Positions 1-11,946 of a DNA stretch of 64,000 nucleotides are shown here, in pieces. The position numbers and the translations under genes were made by a program. The notes beneath the pieces are model-generated. The model saw only the letters and a program-made list of their open reading frames with translations, ran no database searches and had not been told where the DNA came from. The DNA lies in contig RHPI01000273.1 of NCBI GenBank assembly GCA_009103225.1, positions 37,397 to 101,396 on the forward strand, read 5' to 3'. Numbering within the stretch: position 1 is the stretch's first letter; each line of letters opens with the position of its first letter. The DNA comes from Chlorokybus atmophyticus (taxonomy: Eukaryota > Streptophyta > Chlorokybophyceae > Chlorokybales > Chlorokybaceae).

Positions 1-1
1 G

Positions 2-133
2 CAGAAGCGGCATTTTTGGCTGGCGCAACCGTTTGGGAAGGAGGATGAGCAAGTTCCGGCGTCTCCTCCACAGGCCCCAGCGCGTGCTTTGTTCCATGAT
101 GACGAGCAAAGCGATGATAGAGAGGAGCTGTAG
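2..133 (+). CDS. C-terminal end of an unrecognised protein (5' truncated by window edge)
   Basis: An open frame runs from the first complete codon at position 2 to a TAG at 131-133, giving about 43 residues with no start codon. The segment opens with an aromatic/basic KRHFW patch and ends in a Pro/Ala stretch followed by an acidic tail (DDEQSDDREEL). I recognise no family. It may be the last exon of a gene lying left of the window or simply a chance open frame; the acidic C-terminus directly before the stop is the only hint that it is real. Confidence 0.25.
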   Translation, partial: QKRHFWLAQPFGKEDEQVPASPPQAPARALFHDDEQSDDREEL

Positions 134-499
134 CGCATTTGGTAGTCCGTTTAGCTGATAGTGTACACAGCTGCAAGGCTCTTGTGACTGCGTGTTGTGC
201 ATCTTAAACTAGCTCAGTCAATCGTCATTATGCTCATGCATGTCAATGCTTGCATCTCTATAATATACAACAGAACTGCGTTCAAGTCACATAATCAAAC
301 TACAAGCCTTGGCAAGTGACTGAGAGACACTGTACACATTTCAGGTACATGTACACAGCACAGGCACATAACGATGCTAGCAGTCAATGACAGTCGCATG
401 TAGTCAAGCTATGCAAATACATATAACGACAGTTAGGCATTTGTCACCTTCAGTTGCTTAAAGAAAGCTTTATTTATCGATAATTACCTAATTGGTGCT
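134..499. other. Intergenic, nothing recognised
   Basis: AT-rich sequence with no open frame of useful length, no splice-supported exon and no RNA gene that I can see. Confidence 0.5.
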
Positions 500-800
500 T
501 GTGAATTAGGCTCAGTCGCCTCCCGCGCTGGACTGGTGTGTAACCTACAGGTGCCTGTCACTTAGACTGAGTCACCTTATGACTGATGTGTAATTTGCAA
601 GTGCCCGCTAATTAGGTGTAGTCACCTGATAAAGCCTGATGTGTAACTTACAGGTGCCCGTTAATTAGTTGTAGTCACCTGTCAAGGCCTAATAAGTAAC
701 TGACTGTTGATTAGGCATAGTCACCTGTTAAGGCCTGATAAGTAACTAACAGGTGCCTGTTAATTAGGCATAGTCAACTGTTAAAGACTGAATCGTACCG
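500..800. repeat. Degenerate tandem repeat, about six units of 46-56 bp
   Basis: A motif of the form (t)aattaggYRtagtcacctg followed by a TGATRWGTAAC block and CAGGTGCC recurs with its 'gtcacc' core at about 515, 571, 621, 674, 720 and 773. Spacings of 46-56 bp and internal substitutions indicate an old tandem array. No open frame spans it, so it is probably satellite-like or part of a transposon terminal region. Confidence 0.7.
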
Positions 801-3800
801 GAAAAAAGCCTGATAGTAACGAATGTTACTATCAGGTCCTTGTATCGGGATTACAGGTGGACTAAGCCACGACGGTCTAAATAAGAATCTTCAGGTGCAC
901 GGCCGTTGCCAATATTTGGTCGACGGACAGGAGAAACATTTTGCGACGAGGTGGCCTACAACGCCACGTTGAAAACACTTGCTCGCCTTTACGTACTCGC
1001 CTGGCTGGGTCTTGGACAAGTTGGGCGACTTTTTCGCTATCAAACTTGCGGTTCGGGCTTTGCTTTTGTTCGGCTTCGGACTTGGCGTGGTTACCGTGAC
1101 AATCGCATGTCATGCCTTGGCCTTTGACCTCTTTTGCCGGCGTGGATTGTTACAACCCCCGTTCTCACGATTATATTTTAAAGTCGCAACCTCCAGGGCC
1201 TTGCACTTTTGTCAGTTTTGCGAAAGCCTATCAATCTTCGCTTTAGTCGTCATCATTTTTTGAAAGGAACCTTTATCCCAATAAAAGCCCGTTGATTGAA
1301 ATTTAATCATCTTCGGATGATGGAGGAGTTTGGGGATTCAACTTTTTGTAAAACCGATAGGCGCGGTCATAGAGCTGAAGTGGGCGGTTGTGGTTTAGAG
1401 CTGTGGCCGTCAGTAATCTAATCTTTTGGATGTACTCGGCAATTGTTATCTTGTCGGTGTAAACTAATTCAACTTCTGCAAAGCTTCGCGACCTGGGTCC
1501 ACCGATTAGCAATGTTCGAACATCATCACCTTAAATGTCTCCACCGTCCAATCCTCGACTTCTCATAGTCATGCCACAGTTGAAGTCCCTTAGCATTGAT
1601 TCATGTTCCCACCATTTGCAGCTTTTCCGCCGAAGCCCGTCTCGATACAAAGTAAGTCTCGAGCAAACACCAAACAGTTTTGATCGTGTCTTTTGAAGGT
1701 TTACACCAATTCAGGAGTAATTATCAGCCGACTCAGGCTTTTATACCCTCTTTGCACGGTTTTAAACCTTTTCTTTAACTCGTGTGCTTGAGTTATAAAC
1801 TTATGCGATTGAGTCATATCTTGGAGCCGAACTCTGAGTGATATTACAACCACATTACTCTTATTTGACCACTAGCAAACCCATCAGACCATGCGCAAAA
1901 TTGCCTTTCTGACTCTTGATGAGCACATTGAACAATTCTTAGTTGTTCACATCCAACTGACCAAAACCCTCTAGTAAGGAGATTTTCTCCACGTTCGTGA
2001 GCTGGCCCTTTTAGATATCCGTCATGGCCGGGGTTTGCGGCGTTCGAAATGACTAATCGGGTCCGATAACCAACGCCATCAGTAAAGAGGCGCATGGCCC
2101 ATTGGCGGACTCAGTTCCGGAGGACTCCTAAAAAGTATCCGCCTGAACTATCAGTTGGGGGTGCTTTATGTTCATCGAGCGAGGGACGTCATCGTCCGAA
2201 GATGACTCTTCGCTCGTCGATAATATTTCAAGAAATATCAAGCGATTCATTGACTTTTCGGGTGAATGGGGCTGTCGGTTGGTTTCCGAATTAGCCAATG
2301 TATCCGTGTTTAAAACATATCCCTTATTCAGCCTCCGTTGAACTTCATCAACCTCTCCCTTGGGCTCAAAGTCGGGGGTGCCGTCGGCTTGGGCATGTTT
2401 CCGTAGCTGTAGAAGCGTGAAGATATGTTGGTTCTTAAGAATGAAATCGAGCTCCGAGTGCAATGCAACGGAGGCCGTTTTTCTTTATTTATCAAGTGTT
2501 TTACTTAATGGATCCGATCTCAGCGATCTCACACGGACTTAGCGCAATTTAATTCAAGCCAAGTGTTTATGCTTAGCGGTTCTTGAAACTCGCGACTTTG
2601 CGAATATAGTCAATGCGTCACTGACCGATTCAACTTGTTGATTCACTTAATGCATTCAATGACTATCACTCAAAACTTGCGAAGGAATGACGCCTTTCAT
2701 ATTTCCAAGTGCGAGACGGCGCTTCGCCACCCGAGAGTGTCGGCAGCAAGGGAGATCAAAAACCCTACCCAAGCTCCGTTTACCTGCCCAACGTCGATCA
2801 AGTTGAATCCGACTATGGGGCGTGTATTCGCGTCTCCACGAATCCGCATGTCTTTCATGATTGGCTAAATCCCAAATGCGAGCATGGGAAGCTAGCAAAT
2901 CTGGTGCGAGTATGCGCCGCTAAAAAGCTAGCCAGTGCCTTAATGATTTTCGCGACAATTCGCTTGACGGGGGGTACTTAGGATAATAGCGACTTTGCGA
3001 AATCCTCCACGCCTAAAGTCTTAGGGGTATTTTCCTGCGAATAGATTAAGTGCTCGAGACCATTTGGCCCTGACATAATTGACTCCGGGGAGCGTACAAC
3101 GGCGTTGTACGCTAACCTCAGGTGGCTCTCACCGCGGCTTCCCCCATCACCGCAAAAGGAATCGGATTCCGTAAAACCTCAAAACTAAAGTAGTGATTTT
3201 GTTTATCTATCACTACCCCTTGAGTTCCACTGTAGACCTTCACCTAATTTGCCGTATTTTTGCGGACGGAACACCTACCTCATCGCATTCATTTTTCAAG
3301 GACATGATTGGCACGCGGAAGGTTGCTCCCAAGTGCAGATGCTACAGCATCCACACACGCTGAGAACCAATTACTCACGATAAATACTTAGTACTAGGTA
3401 GTGTAAGGATTATCTACATCCATAAAAGGTCTCCACTTCTGGATTTTGTCCCTCACAAGTCTGTCCTTGCCCACCCCTCACTTCAACTCACTCACGAAAT
3501 TCCTCACGAGACGATCGAAGCCTAGTGATTTCGCAGACATTATTGGTCTGCCAATCGCATCATGATTTAATGGGCTCGCCGGAGGACTAAGAAGTTGATT
3601 TGGTTTGTGATTCTCAGCGGGCTAATGGAGAAGTAACCATAAGACAACTCTCCCATCCTTAAACATGCAAATGCGAACTTGCAAATGCAAGCTGCTGCTT
3701 CTCGCAACAACACGGGCAAGTTACCAACTGCCCACTGCAACACTTAAAGCAAACTACGGCGTACAAACTACCGAGTGTTTTGTTCAAGCCATTGTCTACC

Positions 3801-3880
3801 AACGCGATAGTATCATCTTGGGTTAATACTATTCGCGATACATGAACCTTCGTAGTATTCGTAGTGAGACACGTCCGAGG
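801..3880. other. Gene-poor region with scattered short open frames
   Basis: No convincing gene. Minus-strand open frames at 1303-1512 and 2128-2463 have protein-like composition, with Ser/Asp/Glu-rich acidic ends (SSEDD, SSSDDD), and may be relics of one decayed minus-strand gene or of a retroelement gag-like protein, but I cannot assign a family. A small near-perfect hairpin sits at 3091-3113 (11-bp arms, 1-nt loop). The rest holds nothing I can support. Confidence 0.35.
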
Positions 3881-6523
3881 GGCTATGGCTATGGGAGGGG
3901 GTGCGGTCGAACAAGTCGCGGGCCTGCTTTGCGCACTGGAACTAGGAGTAGTGCAAAACAGATGCGACATGGCAATTCAGGGACTTTGTGGACCGTGATA
4001 TGCTGCATTACCTGGGGTTGTTCTGCTAAGTGCGCGCCCAGATCTGGGATCTGCGCTTGGCCAGCTGGAAGGGGTTGGGCCTTCTTCTTTTTGCGCGGGA
4101 TCGATTCTACCATCAAAGGGTGATGACCATGCACCTGGCAAACCTCCAAACTATGCCGCATGACCTCTTGTCCATGCTACAAGCAGGCGGCTTTGCTCTC
4201 AGCCTCACTGGCGCTTCTGGGCGCCTGGTGGCGCTGGACAAGGCTCATGAGTGTCAAGTTAATTGTGACATGAAGATGTCACTCTGCAGGCCCACTCCCG
4301 AGTACCTACGCCAGAAGTCGCTGTACCTTGGTGAACGCAGTCAGTCGCACAAGCAATTAAAGCGTCAGCTCATATTGGACATGACTGTTGATCACACCGA
4401 CATGGATGATGATGCAGACAACGACCCGAACCGCTTCCAACGCAACCTCAAGGCGGATGAATCCAAGTGTAGTGCAAACATCATGCACATGATGGAACTG
4501 CTCAGGAACTGCAACGCACTCGACATGCCACATGCAATCATCATTTCATGCACCTCACAACGGGGTTAGCAGCGATTATAGCTGCCAATGCAGACCTCAC
4601 GCGGCATCATCAAGTGGGGATGGAAGCAATGAAGGCTTTTGTGGAGGGTGAGATCTGCAGAGAAGCACCCTCGACTAAAATCAGCAGGTGTTTCAACCTC
4701 AGGACAATGGCACCTGCAAAGAAGAGGATGTCCAAGCAGGCTACAGTGCTTAAACAATACAGACAAGAGATGTTGGTTGCCAAAAAAAACGATTAGCAGT
4801 CAACGAAGCTGACAGAGATGTGGTTACCGCACGCTACTGTGCGCACCAGTTGACCTTAACTGCTTGAGTTGTGCGTCACCTCGTGGTGTGGAATGCATCA
4901 TCTTAGAGGGCATGTTTCTGATAAACCAGGAGTGTCAGTTGGCACAAGGCACTATCAAGGACTACATTGTCCATGTTATGAGAACAGCTGTGATTCCACA
5001 TCTCGCCAACCCAACGGTCCAGAGTGTCCACATTGTCTTTGACACCCCTCGTCTGCAAACTAGAGTCAAGTCGTCATTGCAGCGCGCACGTGACGGAGCC
5101 GCTACAGCGTTCGGCGGATAATCTGACTCTTAAATGGGAGCTGCTAAGATCGTGGCGAGACATAAAAGATCGCCGCCTTAAGCGTTCTCTGTGCGCGCTC
5201 ATGCAGCGGTACCTGCCTGGCATGTTGTCTGCGCACCTGCGCCCAAACCAAGAGGTGGTGATTGCAAGCGGCTCACACTCGGAGGATGTTGGCGACTTGG
5301 CGTCGGTGGTGTACCAATAGGGCAGGTCATTCTGCAGAGTACACAGTAGATGAGTATGTGTGCAACCATGGCGAAGCGGACTCAAGAGTATGGGTGCATG
5401 CCAACCGACCGCCCTACAATAACATCATCATCTACTACTCACCTGACACAGATGTAATAATGATCGGGTTGGCAATTACTGAGATGTGGGACTCTCCCAT
5501 GAAGGATGTCACTATCCAGCTCGCGCAAAACTCGCGGGTCCACCAGGCCTCCTTTTGTCAACATAAATGAGCTGCGCCTGCATGTGACGATTACCCATCA
5601 GTTGCACTCATTGCGGTCCTCCTCAAAATGCTGGCTGCTGCTTGTGTACGCCGCCAGTGGATGCGACTACACATCGTTTGTGGGTAGTATCACGAAGCAG
5701 TTCATATGGCGGACGGTGCTGGCACAGCATACCGAATTTATCATCGGCAGCATTAGCGACGCAGAACGAGGAGATGTGTTGCTTCATGTTGCGACTTGTC
5801 GGGTGCTCGTACTTCGAGAAATACCGCTCCTCTTTGGACAGCGGTACACCAGCCTCTCTATTCTTCAAGCTTCACGGTGGTAGCGCACCTACAAGTGACA
5901 GACTGTTGCTGGCAGCATGGCTAGATGCGATTCACAAGACTATCTAAAATAAGACTGCCACACCAAGGGACACAATGCCAACCGTTGACGCGTTGTGGCT
6001 GCATGCAATGCGTGCAGTGTATGCGGTGCAGATGTGGATGCAAAGCTGCACTACCGACATGACATTCCCTGACTTGTGTGACTACGCTTTTCAAGAACAG
6101 GATGGTGTGTGGGTGGCCGTGCAGGACCTACCTGAGAACATTGCAGCGGCGTGCAGTCGGCGCACCCTGCTCATGAAGGGCTGCGGTTGCAAGCGTGGTT
6201 GCTCCACAAAGCGGTGCAAGTGCCACACGGGAGGGCAGTCCTGCAGCGATGCGTGCTTCTGTCTGGGTTGCGACAACCACGTCGACCATGCATCAAGTGC
6301 ACAAGCAGTCAACGACCACGACGCGCCAATGGGGCAGAGTCAGGTGCCAGTGCAGCTGCATGAGGACATCAACTACGACAGTCTTAAGTCAGAGACGGAT
6401 GACTTAGATGTTAAGGATCTCACTCACATGCAGTCCGACGACTTTTCAGGGAATCAATCATACCCTGGCACCGACGACAACTTTGCATGTACCTTGAACA
6501 CTTTTAGGGTTACGAGCACATGA
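3881..6523 (+). pseudogene. Decayed PIN-like / CXC (tesmin-TSO1-type) domain protein, probably mobile-element derived
   Basis: Consecutive plus-strand fragments in changing frames line up in order with a large uncharacterised protein family known mainly from coral, anemone and fish genomes. At 3975-4260 comes a helical block with LDKAHE. At 4860-5120 is a PIN-like start ending HIVFDT. At about 5340-5480 are the acidic signatures HGEADSR and SPDTDV. ASGCDYTSF lies at about 5640, and a C-terminal cysteine cluster (KGCGCKRGC...CKC...C..CFCLGC) at about 6170-6290. An in-frame TAA sits at 4027-4029, and reading frames shift near 4550, 4800-4860, 5120-5340, 5560-5640 and 5890-5975. Either several small introns or frameshifts are needed, and the TAA argues for decay. 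The frame closes with TGA at 6521-6523. The acidic residues suggest a nuclease-like fold and the CXC cluster suggests DNA binding; both are family inferences, not shown here. Confidence 0.6.
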
Positions 6524-6954
6524 TTAGGGTTGCTTACGATCAGTTGCCCGCGTCAAGTATTGTGCAGGGCGGCGGTTGCCGAGTGTGTCCTGGTGTGGGG
6601 TCCAACATCAACATGGGCGGATCCTCCACGACCTGCAATTTTTGCCATTCATTTGTTGTAAGCAACTTTCAGAGGCAGCGCCTCCACAAACACCAGCTGC
6701 AATGCACGCAGTACAAGCGGATGTACAATTTCACAGCTGCGTGCTGGCACCATCATGCCCAAGGAGTGCACAGTATCGTTTGTCGTGGCAAACACAAATG
6801 CACTTTGCCTAAGTTTTTCAACCAAAAATACGTATGTTTAGAATGTGCATGTGCTACCTTCAAATGGCACGGGCAGCCCATGCGCTATATGCCCTATATA
6901 CGCCCTGGCACCCGCCTACCACAGTTCAGTATGAAGCATGCAGCGGTACGTTGA
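6520..6954 (+). CDS. Cys/His-rich open frame following the CXC protein
   Basis: A 144-codon frame opens with an ATG overlapping the stop of the preceding CXC frame by 4 bases. The predicted protein is dense in Cys and His pairs (CRVCPG, CNFCHSF, HKHQLQC, CWHHH, CRGKHKC, CLECAC), the spacing expected of zinc-binding clusters, and lacks hydrophobic segments. I recognise no named domain. Its first 39 bases are part of a 95-bp segment repeated at 12268-12362. The position between the CXC protein and the methyltransferase suggests it is part of the same element. It may be a fragment of a longer broken reading frame. Confidence 0.35.
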   Translation: MIRVAYDQLPASSIVQGGGCRVCPGVGSNINMGGSSTTCNFCHSFVVSNFQRQRLHKHQLQCTQYKRMYNFTAACWHHHAQGVHSIVCRGKHKCTLPKFFNQKYVCLECACATFKWHGQPMRYMPYIRPGTRLPQFSMKHAAVR

Positions 6955-7639
6955 GGTGGAACATGCACCAACCTGCTATAAAAGTGCCCTCCAAGCAGTT
7001 CAACACATGTGTTAACCTGCTTAGGTTCAACGCCCTCGCTGTGGCCGTGGCTCCACGCAACCGCTGGCGACGCGCTTAGATGCGCCTAACACTGAGATAG
7101 CCCAGGTGAGTATGCTGTACAACACAGTACTAGGGTGGATTAAGGGCATTAATGTGTGCCCCTGTGCAGCATCCACACACTCACTTGCTTGTATCTGTAC
7201 CGCTAAAAGTTTGATTGATAACATCAGAAGCGCCTTGCGTTGCGTCGAGGGCGGCGCTGCGCTGATCGGCTGCACAGTGATGGTGTTTTGGCCAGTAGAA
7301 CACGGTGGTTCTCTGGCATTGTATACCACTACAACAGCAGACAAGGTACTTTTTAAGGCCCGTTCCTCCGGCAATGCACACTCTATGTCTGTGTGCAATA
7401 CACACAAAACATATGGTATATGCAGATTGTCACAGCGTGCGCTTCAGCGATGGAGACACACATCACTTGAAAGTGGCATTGCACAATGTTGTAGTTACTT
7501 TGGGGGACGATGGTTGTGCACTCGGTTTCATAGTTGGGGGTCAATGACCGCAAGGCCACACCACCCATCACGTGCTTACTTTTGCGGTCGGCTTCGTCAC
7601 CTCTACTGTCCACACACACTCACACCGACAAGGATGGTT

Positions 7640-8382
7640 GCCCCCGTCGCCTCAAAGTACTGGATCTATGTTGCGGAGGCGGAGGAGCTTGCATGGGCTT
7701 GTACCGCGCAGGTTTTATTGTGATTTGAGTTGACATTAACGCCCAGCTAGACTACCCCTTTACTTTTATACAGGCAGATGCAATGCAAGTGGACCTCTCA
7801 GGTTATGATGTGATTTGGGCTAGCCTTCCTTGCCAAGCCTACGCCAGTTGCATACCTTTTGCTCATTGCAACATGCATCAAGAGCAGTGAAATACAACAC
7901 CTTGCTGCCAAACCTGCGAGGGAGGCTGGTAGCCAGCGGGAAGCCGTACGTTATTCAAACATACCATCGGCTGCTCCTCACATAAGTCCAAACATGGTCC
8001 TGTGTGAGACCATGTTGGACTTGCGACCTTCAGACACAGAGTGTTTGAAACACAACCCCTGCTCAGTGTTGAGTTCGTGTGCGACCATGCGGACAGGAGC
8101 TTGGGAACGCTGTCAGGACACCCAACAGTGCAAGCCAAGACCGCAGACTCAGCAAGTACACAGCAGATGTACCCTGTACATGGCAAAGCAGGATGCAGAG
8201 GGAGACTCACCGGTTGGCAGCTAGCTCTGGGCATAGATTGGATACCGTCTGAGTCCACCCTTGTAGAACGCATCCCCCCTGCCTACGCTGAGTACATAGG
8301 GAGGTGCGTGCTAGAGTCATTAGGGTACACATTGTGCAGCAGTCCGCTATCATGGTCCAGTCACAGCAATGGCTACTTGTGA
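7640..8382 (+). pseudogene. Phage-type DNA (cytosine-5) methyltransferase, frame-broken
   Basis: Motif I appears as LDLCCGGGGACMGL (about 7660-7705), followed after a TGA at 7723-7725 by VDINAQ and QADAM. Motif IV with the catalytic Cys is [10 protein letters not shown] (about 7818-7845). The position of motif VI reads PYVIQTY (about 7945-7965), where the family has PYVIENV, so the catalytic Glu and its Asn neighbour are replaced. Motif VIII is present as FRHRVFET (about 8030-8055), and the C-terminal GIDWI...IPPAYAEYIG block (about 8230-8300) is typical of short phage/prophage C5 methylases. Fragments lie in three frames with stops between, so the gene is dead. The protein would have methylated cytosine C5 in DNA. 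An upstream open frame (7305-7547) may be its N-terminal extension. Confidence 0.7.
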
Positions 8383-8954
8383 GCACAACTAGCACCCTAT
8401 AGCTTTATCATCTCGGATTCGCGACAGCAAACAGCACAGAGATATGTACACTGCACATGCATGTCGGCTATACAATGAGATAGCGTGATGTTCCTCGCTA
8501 CTGAGGAGTGCATCAAAATAGCGGACGTACCATGACTGGACTGCATGCCTTGTGTTTAGCACGCGCTGGACTGAGCGATATTCTCCTCACTCCCAGGAGC
8601 ATGAGCTTGCATCGTGTAGTTGCTGACCTCGCTGATGTCGCCTCCCGGCGCATCTTCTTGCTTTTTATACTTGTTCCTCATGGCGTTGATGATGCGCACC
8701 AGGCATGTCACCCATGTTGTGAGTCGCAGAACAGTACTTGAGCAACAAAGGCAACAAACGATGTATAGCAGGTAGTGGGATGCCGGTTAAGCATAAACCA
8801 TAACAACATAGTGACAAGGTGCAAGTTGAGCCTCACCTGGCGGTGTAGTGCATGCCACTCCCCACTCTTGACATCAGGCTCTGCTCGCAGGAGAGACTTC
8901 ATGAGAGACAACCTGACACTCGAGTAATGCAAATGCGTGTTGCAACGTGCAACA

Positions 8955-9060
8955 TAGTTGGTGAGTGCAGGCTCCTTGCAGGTTGAGTGTGCACTGCGCG
9001 CATGCTGTGCCATGCGCGCAGTGCACACTCAACCTGCAAGGAGCCTGCACTCACCAACTA
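8955..9060. repeat. Perfect inverted repeat: two 50-bp arms, 6-nt loop
   Basis: Positions 8955-9004 are the exact reverse complement of 9011-9060, separated by the loop ctgtgc at 9005-9010. No mismatch is present in 50 bp. The flanks do not continue the symmetry well. It could be a very young foldback element, a small-RNA hairpin locus or a library chimera. Confidence 0.9.
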
Positions 9061-9733
9061 CATTGCCAAGCCTGGTACAGTGCTGTCATATGCAGGTGTT
9101 TATTATTACACATCCAATGCACCCCAAGCGACAGACAGTTCGAAGGACGCATGAAGAGCACAGCCCAACATTCTAACTCATTGCACACCACCTACTCTAT
9201 GATGGCCATCACGAGCTATACACGCTGCTCTGCACAAGCTGAGTTGCAGAAGGGACAGCTATCCAAACCACTGGCAGGGAACGGACATGTGCATGCACCC
9301 GCGCATCTGCCCACTCAAACGCTGTTGGCAATGCAACCACAGCGCCATCGAGCACTGCCAGAAACGCAGCATCAAGTACCTCACACAATGTCAGTTCACT
9401 CATAGTAATTAGACAGGTAAACAACACTCACCATCCTCAACATGAGCACCAGCTAAACCTCCTGCTGCACGTGGATGCACCTGTGCATTAGCAAAGACAC
9501 AGCACAGACTATTGTGACTATTAGCAGATATGTCAGCATTGCCACAACTACAAGACCACAATTTCACACAATGCAGCCACACAGATTGCATGCTCATCAC
9601 ATAGAAACCGCCAGTGCATGCAGTTGCGTGACATTGCCAACTCAACACCACTGCGCATACATCATGCGTACGGGACACCACTTACCAGGATTTGCAGACA
9701 TGACAGGGTGCCATCCTCCTCCTTTCACCGCAA

Positions 9734-9756
9734 GGGGGGGGGGGGGGGGGGGGCGN
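9734..9756. other. Run of 20 G followed by 'cg' and a single N
   Basis: A homopolymer of 20 G (9734-9753) ends in cg and one ambiguous base at 9756. This is most easily read as a sequencing stall or contig join, so the sequence on either side may not be truly adjacent. Confidence 0.8.
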
Positions 9757-11896
9757 TCAGCATACCCATCGTCGCCGCCCTGCAGTGGATGCATGCTCCA
9801 CTGCCCAATCTCAAATGGCACCCACTCGGTGTCATGCCATTGTTCTACCTAATGCCGGCGACGTCCAGGATCCATGTCACAAGCAGTATTAATCACCCAG
9901 CGCGCAAGCACAACCCCCCCTACCACATGCTCCACAACTAATAAATCACTGCTTACATGCATAGGCACCCCGCCAGCTCGCCTAACTTTATGAAAACTAA
10001 AACGAAAACGAAACCCACCAGGCAACTCCACATGAAGCTCTCTCACACCCTCCGGCAAAGAGACCCTAAAACCAAATATCTGCACCGGCCAACCCAGCGA
10101 TACCTGGTGAGAATAGACCACTCAGCTAGCAACCAAATCTCGCGCATGCATCAGCATTACAAAATTATGAGCGCAACGCAGTTTCAGCACAACAGGCGAC
10201 GCTCACCTGCTCGTAGGCCGTCTGATAAAAAGAACGGCTGCGGCTGATGGATGGCAGTGGACCACCAAGCAAGAATGTGACAGACTTGTGGGCGTTGGCG
10301 CCGTCAACGCCGTGCGCAGCCATGACGACCACAACAATATCCGCGCTAACAACGCCGCCGCCATGGACACAATGGCCTGCTAAAACATACACAAAGCCAA
10401 GTCTGTCTCCCCAAGATATCCTCAACAAGACATTTAAAAGCACGGAAGCACGGACCCGGCTGATGTTTTGCTCACACAATCAGTGCTGAACCACTTTCAA
10501 CAACTGATCTAACACCGATTCAACGGCGTGCTCAACCGCCTATACACTGCTCACAAACAACACCAAGCCAAGCCGCACAACAGCTAACGGCACATCGACA
10601 TGGCATCAACAACGGTGTACAGCGCTCAACCAACACTGATCAACCAGCGCTGAACACGGTCACTAAATTATGCATATGCATGGTTTATAAAACAATATCA
10701 ACAAACACAATTAGTGCTAAATCGACGCATATCGATGCGTTACTACAAAGCAACGCGACCTACTTCGCCCACACAAACACTGATCGGGCCGGCATAAGCT
10801 TTGCCCGAGCAAAAGGCGACCGGCTTTCTCACTGATTACGTCGACGCCAAATTCTCAGCGTCGTCGAAGATTCGGTACTTACGATTGTCACCGGCGGAGT
10901 GCCATTTGTGACAGGCTGTAACATTATAAGGTTGTAACATTCGACTACAGTCATAACATATATACGGATCCGCCGTGAAGTTTATTAAATCCGCAATTTA
11001 TATCTGGCTCCGTCCATTACAAAGTTGCGGATCCACCCTAAACTTCCAAAACCCATTTCCACCGGTGTTGTGGCTATGAACATGCGGTGTGTCAGGTCGG
11101 GAGATTAGCATGTCACATGCTGCTTTTTTACCAATACCAATGGTATAAATGCTAAGATTCATCCTTGAGAGGGATCAGTACACTAATTACTACAGCAGTG
11201 TGCGTTCGTCTTGCAAGAGGGCCACTTGTGCGTGGAGTGCCTGGTTATTAAATGTTGAAGGGGCTCTTCCCCTTATCCTTGTGGGGTGTGGTGTTGTGTA
11301 CATGAGTGTGGGTGTGTTGAGCGTGTGTGCGCCTGAGGCTAGAGCTGAGTGGAGAGACCGGTGGTCATCCTCTCCGCCTGTGATCCAGAGCTGCAATATC
11401 CCGGAGACATGCGGCTTTGGTTACGCTGGTGGTACTTCCATCCGTAAGTCTTGAGTGCTTGTGCATGAGTTTGCCGTGTCGACCAACAGGTAAGTGAGTG
11501 GTATCATTAAAGCAAGATAGTAAGGTAAAGGCTAACAGTTGGTCCGCATGTATTGTAATAAAAGTGACATATTAAAGCCGTCATTATTGGCAGCTGTAGC
11601 GGATTGCATTAATCGCCGTTGAAACGGTTTAAGGTAGTAAGCAATTTATCTGTGATGATTACAATGTCGAGCAAGCTTGTTCAAAAACCAGTCCTCCATT
11701 AACGAGGCTAATTTAATGGACCCCTAATTGAAGGCATGTAAGTTGTTTATACAGACAGATTACCATAGACATAAAGACAGACATGCAATATAGTGCCGCA
11801 ATGCGACGCAACAGCACCCAAATTTACATAAACTCTGATAACCACCCATACCCATGGAGGTGAGGCTACGAAACCTCCCTTGCCTGAGGACTATGC

Positions 11897-11946
11897 ATAC
11901 TCTATAGCTATAGCATGTATACTTTATATACTCTATAGCTATAGCA
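11897..11946 (+). repeat. Pair of 19-bp direct repeats
   Basis: The 19-base string beginning atactctatagc is present exactly at 11897-11915 and again at 11928-11946, 31 bp apart start to start. The surrounding sequence is AT-rich and non-coding. Confidence 0.8.

Noticed and set aside
6506-6540. TTTAGGGTT / TTAGGGTTG motifs resembling plant-type telomere repeats
   Set aside because: Only two imperfect units 24 bp apart; no tandem array.
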